Assembly (NCBI GenBank): GCA_038501625.1
Contig: JAZAYU010000038.1
Location: 496,001-560,000 of the forward strand
Reading direction: 5' to 3'
DNA: 64,000 nt
DNA from: Corbicula japonica
Lineage: Eukaryota > Mollusca > Bivalvia > Venerida > Cyrenidae
Shown here: positions 57,217-64,000 of the stretch, piece by piece
Layout of the letters: each line of letters opens with the position of its first letter
Position numbering within the stretch: the first letter of the stretch is position 1
Made by a program: the position numbers and the translations under genes
The notes under the pieces: generated by a model
Told to the model about the DNA's origin: nothing
The model's database searches: none
What the model saw: only the letters and a program-made list of their open reading frames with translations

Positions 57217-59412
57217 TTGAAAAAAAGCAATATATGCATATCAGGAATCGCCACACTCAAACAACACAGCCTCCCCACGCAGCGAAAAAGAAGAGAGGAA
57301 GAGAGAGAGCGCATGTTTTATATACGTTATTATATATATATGTTTATTAAAATAGGACGCCACAAACAATTAACGAAGAAGAGAACCTTTGGGGATACCG
57401 CCTTGGAACGGTCAGTGGCAAAACAAATTGCCACTGGGGGTTTAAACAAGGTTCTAGGGTGCACCAACCTCACACTTGCCCCAACAGGTTCTCGTATCAC
57501 AAAACAAGTACAAATTGTCTTGGTGAAATAACTCCAACCCACCCATCAGCTCAACAATGTTGCATGCAAAAGCATACAAACATATAATCATAAGAATTTA
57601 ATAGCATTGCAAAGCCAAAGGGCGGGTACTCAATGATCTTACCGAGACCAGAGCACCTGGAGTAAAATCAGCAAGAACACGATGACAGGGATAAGAGAAA
57701 ATTAATCGAGCCTCTAGGTTCTTTTAAGAAAAGATTTCCCCATAAACCTTCATAAACTCGCACACCCCTGCCACCGTCGTGCAACAAAGAGGTAAGCATA
57801 ATGATCAACTGTAGATGGGTTAATCACCAGGCCTGCAGAGCGCTGTAAACTATCATGTTGGTAACCTATTCTTAAATTCACAGATGATTTTTACGAATAA
57901 CCGGGAGAACTTAACATTGCCTTTTATCTTCTTAAGTTTATAAATTAAATCTCCATAAAAAAACTGTTTCTGAAATTCCTTGTTGCAATAGTGATTTTAA
58001 ACTGCAGCTGTATTTATGAATTAGATCTGGATATCGGCGATAAAACTTGCAAAAGGTTTTCCTTAATTTGTGATACCGAAAGTTTTTCTGTAATGCAAAG
58101 ATTACGTTCATTGAAATCATTCACATCGTTGCAAGCTCTTGAAAAGCGAACAAGCTGTGAGATATAAACCCCTTAAGAAGTTGCACGAGGAACATCGCCG
58201 TCTAGAAACGGAAAATTTACTATATTAAAAATAAAATCATCTCTTTTATCATGAATTTTAGTAGTGACGTAACCATTTTCGATGGATAGATTTAAATCAA
58301 GGAAGTTTGCTTGCTTTTTTAAAGTGTTTGCTTTATTAAGCTGTAGTTATTTAGGATAAATCTTATTAACCAGTGATGGAACATGGTTATTATCTATATT
58401 TAATAAATCATCAAGGTACCTCGAGGTGTTGTTAAAAGCTGTAATAATATCATCTTGATGTTCGGTAGAAAGAGATAAGATCAAATCTCTTTCATAACAG
58501 TATAAAAACAGCTCAGCAACAAGGGGTGCACAATTAGTACCCATTGGTATGCCTATTACTTGTTTATAAATAGAGGTACCAAATCTTAAATAAATATTAT
58601 CCAATAAAAATGTAAGCGCCTGGATAAGGTCTTGACAGGTCCATGAAATATAATTATCATAAGAACGATTTGTAAAGAATGCCCTATGTATACAAGGTAG
58701 AAAAATCATATGTAGACAAACAAAACATATTTTTTTCCACAGGTTGAGTATTTACGTGTTTTAAAGTGTGGCCTGATTGTTTAAAATGTTTATATAAATA
58801 TGTATTGATTTTATTATTGTTTCGTATTTTAAAACAGTGCTGGCTAAAACGTGTTTTCAAAGGGCGTCCCGTCTGTCCTACATATTGAATGCCACAATTT
58901 AAAGCGTTTCAAGTTAAAACATAAATAATATTATCTGTTTGTCAATCAATATTGGAATTAATATTTACTGAAAAAGTTCTTCTATTAACAGTTGATTTTA
59001 TAGTTGAGTTACATTTTAAAAAACTACAGCACCTACACCTCTTTAAATTACACTTGTATATAAAAGGATATGATCTACGTCTTCCGTCGTTTAGTTTTAT
59101 AGGCGTGGAAATGTTATATTTTTTAAGAATATGAGATTTAATAGGTGACAATTTTATTTTTAAATTATTTTTAAATAAATGGGTGCATTGTGCACTTTGC
59201 AAACCGGTCACATTGATGGAAGTAGCCGAAGATAAATTTATTGGAGATAAACAAATTGACGGTTGCATGTATGTGAAAGTATTTAATTTAGCCAGAATAT
59301 GGACAGAAGACGCAGAAGATAGCCTGGGAGTTAAAACGTGTCCTTTTATTTTGAACGCCATGATTGTTTTGTTTGAAAAAATACCATTATATGATAAGCG
59401 ACCTTCAGTCAT
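57217..59412 (-). pseudogene. Decayed Penelope-like retroelement, Naiad-type (GIY-YIG before reverse transcriptase)
   Basis: Read on the minus strand from ATG 59412: a leader with CNLKRCRCCSFLKCN, then (58941-58740) DNIIYVLT-x-NALNCGIQYVGQTGRPLKTR with HCFKIRNNNK and HFKQSGHTLKH. These are the GIY-YIG nuclease strands and the CCHH-type C and H residues. The frame then runs into STYDFSTLYT, and in a shifted frame (58709-58347) into QVIGIPMGTNCAPLVAELF and SRYLDDLLNIDN, the reverse transcriptase core with its catalytic YxDD. Fragments with TTKIHDKRDDF, FPFLDGDVP, GVYISQLVRF and FRYHKLRKTFCKFYRRY continue to about 57850. The 3' region follows to 57217. N-terminal nuclease order is the Naiad arrangement. 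Two in-frame TGA codons (58942-58944, 58909-58911) sit where cysteines are expected. TAA stops and frameshifts in the polymerase, plus loss of its N-terminal part, show the copy is dead. Confidence 0.8.
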
Positions 59413-59745
59413 ATCGCAAGTTATTAAGTGACGTCACCATGCAATACATGACGTAAATGTTTGCGCGCTTATGGTTTTTTTCTATAAATAGCACGCAGAA
59501 CAATCTAAAAATATTGACATGTTGAACCACTGATCCCTAATAAATGAGACTGTAAATGGTGCTTCCGAGTATATACAAAGGCCCAATTCTGAAACCAGAT
59601 AATACACAAGAATAAAACCATTTAAATATAACAGAAGGTCGGTGAACATACAACCTTCAATGTGGTATCCATAAGAGTATTTGGGTGAGTGGGAAGGGGT
59701 GTGAAAAATGACTGTAAAAAACAATCCCTAAGGGATTGAAGGGAG
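59413..59745. other. Upstream flank of the Penelope-like element, no gene
   Basis: May hold the element's 5' region on the minus strand (CTATAAATA-like string near 59482, TGACGTCAC at 59430). No domain seen. Confidence 0.35.
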
Positions 59746-59749
59746 AAAT

Positions 59750-60070
59750 CAACATGTTTGTATGTCATCCATTTTCGCGACCAGGAAAATAAAGGTCAAA
59801 CACAATTTTATAAATAACTCACTTTGTTTACATTTGTTATACCAAAGGGCCAAATGACCTAAGGTATCGTTGTCAGTAACTCATTACTCATCAAGACATT
59901 TAAATTGGTGTTTACGGTTGCTTCGTTTTTGTGATAAAATTCAAATAGAATTTTGGTTTTTTTGTGTCTTACTATTTTTCTTCACTATTCTAACATTCCT
60001 TAGTGTATGTAAATTAAACATAATAACATTGGTTTGTGCAAAGTTTGAGAGATTTTTTATATTTTTTTTC
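59750..60070 (+). repeat. Partial relative of the 15634-16314 foldback element
   Basis: CGCGACCAGGAAAATAAAGG, TCAAACACA-TTTTA, ACATTTAAA-TGGTGTTT, TTTTTGTGATAAAATTCAAATAGAATTTT, CATTGGTTTGTGCAAAGTTT align with 15960-16250. Only one terminus is preserved. Confidence 0.6.
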
Positions 60071-60072
60071 TG

Positions 60073-60073
<1 letters not shown>

Positions 60074-60138
<65 letters not shown>
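60074..60138. repeat. (TA)n microsatellite
   Basis: About 32 TA units, immediately after the 59750-60070 repeat. Confidence 0.95.
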
Positions 60139-60140
<2 letters not shown>

Positions 60141-60597
60141 CTATCATTACACTTGTTAAGTAATTTTTGGATTTTGTATTTTAAAGAGGTGTGACCTACA
60201 CTGTCTTTTTCATGACAATTTACCCATTCATAATGTTTTCTACGTTAATGAACCCACAAATTACAGTTCTGGAATGAAAATGAGCAAATGCTACATGACT
60301 GTAATACGTTTTGTTTTCATTTATAGCAACTTAAGACCGCTGTCCGTGCCTCTGTTCATGGACAGGTAGGATTGTCATATTCTGGAAATGTGTGTTCAGG
60401 CTTTGTTTAAGCGATGTTTAACATACTTTGTAAATGTACATGCTCATACTGGGACCATCTTTTTCGACAAAGACATAAAAAACTTTTAAAGTATTTAATA
60501 CACAACACGTTATTAATAAAATGACAACATGATATACAGGATTTTTGTTTTTAACCGTGTTAGACAGAAAAAGACAGAGTTAGCTACGGAATTCGTA

Positions 60598-60958
60598 ATA
60601 TCACGAGTGGCGAAAATACATTCAGAGTTAACGAGTGAAATATATTAATTGTTCTACCTTTCACTGGTAAAAACACATTTTCTTTTTATTTAATGCTATA
60701 AGTGCACAATTTATGTACATTTGACAGAATAATTCCAGGAAATGGCGCCAAAACGTTTGTTTATGACGTGACGTCATGACGTCAGAAACCCAGACTTAAG
60801 CCCGTTTTGTTACCGTTCTCATCTGGAACGTTATATACGTTTGGGTAAAAAGTGAAAATAAAAATGATAATTCACTGTTTAAAAAACAGTGAAATACCAC
60901 TTTTATTTCACCAGGAAAATTCTATAATTCACCGAAAAGCATAAAATAAATAATATTG
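60598..60958 (+). mobile_element. CRE-bearing MITE/SINE-like repeat, copy 2
   Basis: Inverted relative of 53998-54345. Carries GTGACGTCATGACGTCAG at about 60769, two overlapping TGACGTCA palindromes. Confidence 0.65.
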
Positions 60959-61099
60959 ACGGTCAGTACACATAATAACAACAATATTTTTGAAATGTTG
61001 CCAATGTTTTTATTATTCGGAGAACGATAATATTAATGGTCATCCATGCTAAAATAAACATTAAAATAGTTATGTTTTCTGTAAGCAAGTAGGGATAGT

Positions 61100-61601
61100 G
61101 AATATGACATAATTTGTATTAATATAGTAATACAACACTATCATTAAAACGTATTTAAACGCAAATTTCGAACTTTTTTTGCATATTTAATATAAGTATA
61201 TGATGTTTAGTAGTTTCTTAAAAGCCAACTTCAATTTAATGGCGTTTTAAAACTGAAACTTGCTGAAATAATATTTCTCCAACTAATATGAAATTTGCTT
61301 ACTTAAAAAAATTATTTAACTCTTGATATGTATTAAATACTGTTTTATTCACAAGCAAAACTAAAAAAATAGTTATGATTTGAATAACATAATTCAATTC
61401 CCAATTACATTACATATTTATATATATGTATCTATATTATAATTCTAATTATAACTCCGCATCAAGCAATTGAATATTTATTACGACAAAAACAACACCA
61501 ACAGTAAATAAAATAAATTGATAGCGTGAATATTAATAGTTCTATGTTTTTGCCTATATGTTTGTTACATGTATGCATGCACATTTACTATTCTTCTTCT
61601 T

Positions 61602-61675
<74 letters not shown>

Positions 61676-63060
61676 CGTTTTAATGATATTCAATTGAATA
61701 CATTTTGTATATCTATTGATGTTAACAAATAACAACTGAATTGTATATGTTCTCTTTGTAAACTGTATACTTGACTCAATTTTACGCCTTTTATCAACAT
61801 AACTGACTACATGTTCACTCATTATCAAAAAAAGAGAAGAAAGCACGTTAAAGGTCAACAACAGCAACAACAATAACAAACACGACACCAACAAAAACAA
61901 AAATGTCTTTTTTTTTCACTTTAGATAAACGAACGAGATTGATTTACACAACATGTATATGTATTTTATATGGTTTGGTACATTGATCGATATGGCGTCT
62001 ATGAAAAGTTCTATCAACTTTTATCTTCTTGTAGTTAAATATGACATAATTTTTAACTTTTTTATTTTAAAACTTTTCGGCCTCATGCCATCGTTATTTG
62101 TTTTTTGTCACAAGAAGTGTAAATTATCGTCCAATTTAATACACATTCACACAATATTTACTTATACAATACAACACAAACAACACTTTCAATGAAACAT
62201 ATTTTAAAAGCAAATTTCTAACTTTCGTGGCATATTAAGTTTTATTATGAGATGTTAAGTTGTTCGTTAAGTTATCTTCACTTTTAGTACTATTTAAAAC
62301 TTGCTGAAAAAATTACTTCTCTGTCTAATATTAAATTTGCTTTCATGAAAATAATACTAAGCCATTTTTCAACTTTTAATTACTGCTTTATTCACCAAAA
62401 TCGGTACGAAAGTTCGATACTCAATTACTTTGGATATTTGCATATACACTTTTTTATTGTAATGACTCGACTTTAAGCAATTGAATAATATTATATATTA
62501 TGAAATACACCACCAACACTTAATTTACAACAGCGACTTTTGTGTTTTGTTATCAGAAACTCTTAAGTTAAAACGAAATTATCGTAGAGGTATTTTCCTC
62601 AAAAATATCTTTAGAATATCAACCTTTTGATAAAGTACGTTTTATTGTGTAAATATAAATTGATAGCGCGACTATTTACCGTTTAATGTTTTTTGTTTAT
62701 ATGTTCGGTATATGTCTTCTTTCTGTAATTAATGAAATTCAATAGAAAATATCCAATCAAATATTTACTAATATTTCTACGTTCTCGTTGTACGTGTTGT
62801 ACACTACTATACTTGACCCATGTTCACGCCTTTACCAAACACTATTGACTACAATAATTATCAATAAAAAGGGAAGCAATTTACAGGTTAACAACAACAA
62901 CAACAACGATTACAACAACAAAAATACAACAACATTTATTTTATTATTCCATTTACGATCAACAAAACGAATTGATATACACGGACATGTATTTGTTTAT
63001 TTTATCTACTCGCCTTTTCCTGTAAATTATAAAGATCAGTCCGATCTATGTGGATTTGGT
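61100..63060. repeat. About 1.05-kb tandem duplication
   Basis: Unit 1 is about 61110-62150, unit 2 about 62160-63060. In order they share AAAAGCAAATTTC-AACTTT, AAACTTGCTGAAA-AAT, AAATTTGCTT, AAATTGATAGCG, CAACAACAACAA runs and ACA-GTATATGTATTT / GGACATGTATTTG. Neither has coding features. Confidence 0.65.
61590..61673. repeat. (TTC)n then (TTA)n compound microsatellite
   Basis: About 14 TTC units followed by about 14 TAT units, only in unit 1 of the 1.05-kb duplication. Unit 2 has a short CTTCTTTCTG at the same place (about 62717). Confidence 0.9.
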
Positions 63061-63081
63061 TAACCTGTGATTTAGTACACG

Positions 63082-63647
63082 TTTTAGCTTTCCAAAAAGC
63101 TAGTCGGTCATTAGCACAACCTTTTAACAAGACGACAGAAAAGTTTGAATTTTAAGCCAATTTTATTGGATGCCATACAAAAATATAAGTTTACTTCTAG
63201 ATATTTCCTCTTTCCTCTTTCGAATGAGATGTATTAACGCTGGTGATAAATCTCACCCAGTTTGCGAACAAGTTAATAATTTAAAAGTTAATAATAAACC
63301 GAAATGGAAAAGTTTCTCAAACAATATTTTTGTGCCAGAAAGTGTTAGAAAGCAACGATTATCAAGCTGAAAATATATATCAAAAGCTACAGAATATGTT
63401 TTAAAAAAAGTTGTTTCACAGGTGGGAGAGAAAAACGTGAACAGTCTGTATCTGTCAGGGACTCACAGGTATGATAAAATTGTTCTTTCTGATCTAGAAA
63501 TGTTGATATTCACTTTGTATGTCTCATGACTTCGAATAACAACCTAACGCATTGAATTAAAATTCTCAAATTCAAGTATGCACTACAGCGCCGTCTTTTT
63601 TGTTAAAAAGTTATGCTAATGACCGACTAGCTTTCTGGAAAGCAAAA
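63082..63647. mobile_element. TIR element with GCTTTCC...AAAGCTAG ends
   Basis: The left end AGCTTTCCAAAAAGCTAGTC, GGTCATTAGCACAACCTTTT and the complement of 63597-63647 match over about 45 bp. The interior has a 40-50 codon open stretch without recognisable domain. Target duplication not clear. One terminus of the family recurs at 55504-55535. Confidence 0.7.
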
Positions 63648-63654
63648 TTTTGTA

Positions 63655-63905
63655 TTGTCTATTATTGACAGTCTTATGACCTGATTTGATACTACTGCAA
63701 AAGTATGTGTGTTCGCATGTTCTAAAGATTTTTTTTTTATTCAAAACCAAATTACAACTAAGTAAAGCTTAAACTTGTAATGTCTATTGTTTTCAGTTTC
63801 ATTACCCGATTTAAGATTTCTGCAAAACTGTGTGTTCTGGTGTTCCAAAGATAATTTTTACATTCAGAAACCTTACAAAACTTAAGCAACCAGTTGATTA
63901 GTGGC
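63655..63905. repeat. About 126-bp tandem duplication
   Basis: TGTCTATTATTGACAGTCTT (63656) and TGTCTATTGTTTTCAGTTTC (63781) start two units sharing ACTGCAAAA-TATGTGTGTTC / CTGCAAAACTGTGTGTTC and TTCTAAAGAT / TTCCAAAGAT. The window then ends with no further feature. Confidence 0.65.
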
Positions 63906-64000
63906 AAAATGCAAGATAACAGTTAAGCAAAATAATGAAGAAAGTACAGACGGATGTATACATATCGAGCTAGCTAAACCATGTAAAACATTCCCTGGGG

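Noticed and set aside
57217..57531. 104-codon plus-strand open frame
   Set aside because: Antisense to the 3' region of the Penelope-like element; not conserved among sister fragments.
61526..61732. Serine/tyrosine-rich open frame
   Set aside because: Translation of the TTC/TTA microsatellite.

Overview
The window looks like repeat-rich, AT-rich nuclear DNA from a heterodont bivalve (clam or mussel type). Genes are split by GT-AG introns. The coding content is two F-type-lectin-like genes plus degenerate or nested transposons. Several repeats are of kinds I associate with bivalves: arrays carrying GGTCAAGGTCAC, the CCGTCCGTCCG-headed repeat, and Naiad-type Penelope-like fragments. The species cannot be fixed from sequence alone. 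There is no rRNA gene, CRISPR array or operon. Layout. (1) 1-6.4 kb: lectin gene A (last two coding exons 488-721 and 4289-4518). Its 3.6-kb intron is filled by a 740-bp terminal-inverted-repeat (TIR) element, a cluster of long palindromes and an 880-bp TIR element. A hAT-like MITE and Penelope-like 3' fragments follow. (2) 6.6-22.7 kb: a nested insertion bounded by a mariner-like TIR pair (6609-22661). A second TIR pair (9784-22498) lies inside it, and inside that is a 9-kb PIF/Harbinger transposon (11498-20502). The Harbinger carries a four-exon DDE transposase (+) and a six-exon Myb/SANT-like partner gene (-), and is itself hit by two TTAA-flanked MITEs. A higher-order satellite occupies 7.86-9.55 kb. 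(3) 22.9-28.4 kb: non-coding sequence paralogous to 40.9-46.7 kb, with a truncated non-LTR retrotransposon at 27.4 kb. (4) 28.8-35 kb: dispersed and tandem repeats, including a 145-bp satellite with nuclear-receptor-like half sites. (5) 36-40.5 kb: lectin gene B (36335-36556 and 38504-38733), with the same flanks as A; its hAT-like MITE has grown a 40-bp satellite. (6) 40.9-55 kb: second and third copies of the duplicated non-coding segment, several MITEs, and a broken non-LTR retrotransposon 3' end (46.8-47.4 kb). (7) 56-59.4 kb: a decayed Penelope-like retroelement on the minus strand, with the GIY-YIG nuclease upstream of the reverse transcriptase (permuted, Naiad-like order) and two in-frame TGA codons in the nuclease region. 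(8) 59.7-64 kb: MITEs, microsatellites and a 1-kb tandem duplication. The backbone is a segmentally duplicated lectin locus. Each copy has since been remodelled by different mobile elements, so paralogous sites show which insertions and satellite expansions came after the duplication. The two lectins are the only likely host protein-coding genes I can defend. Their signal-peptide exons were not identified.
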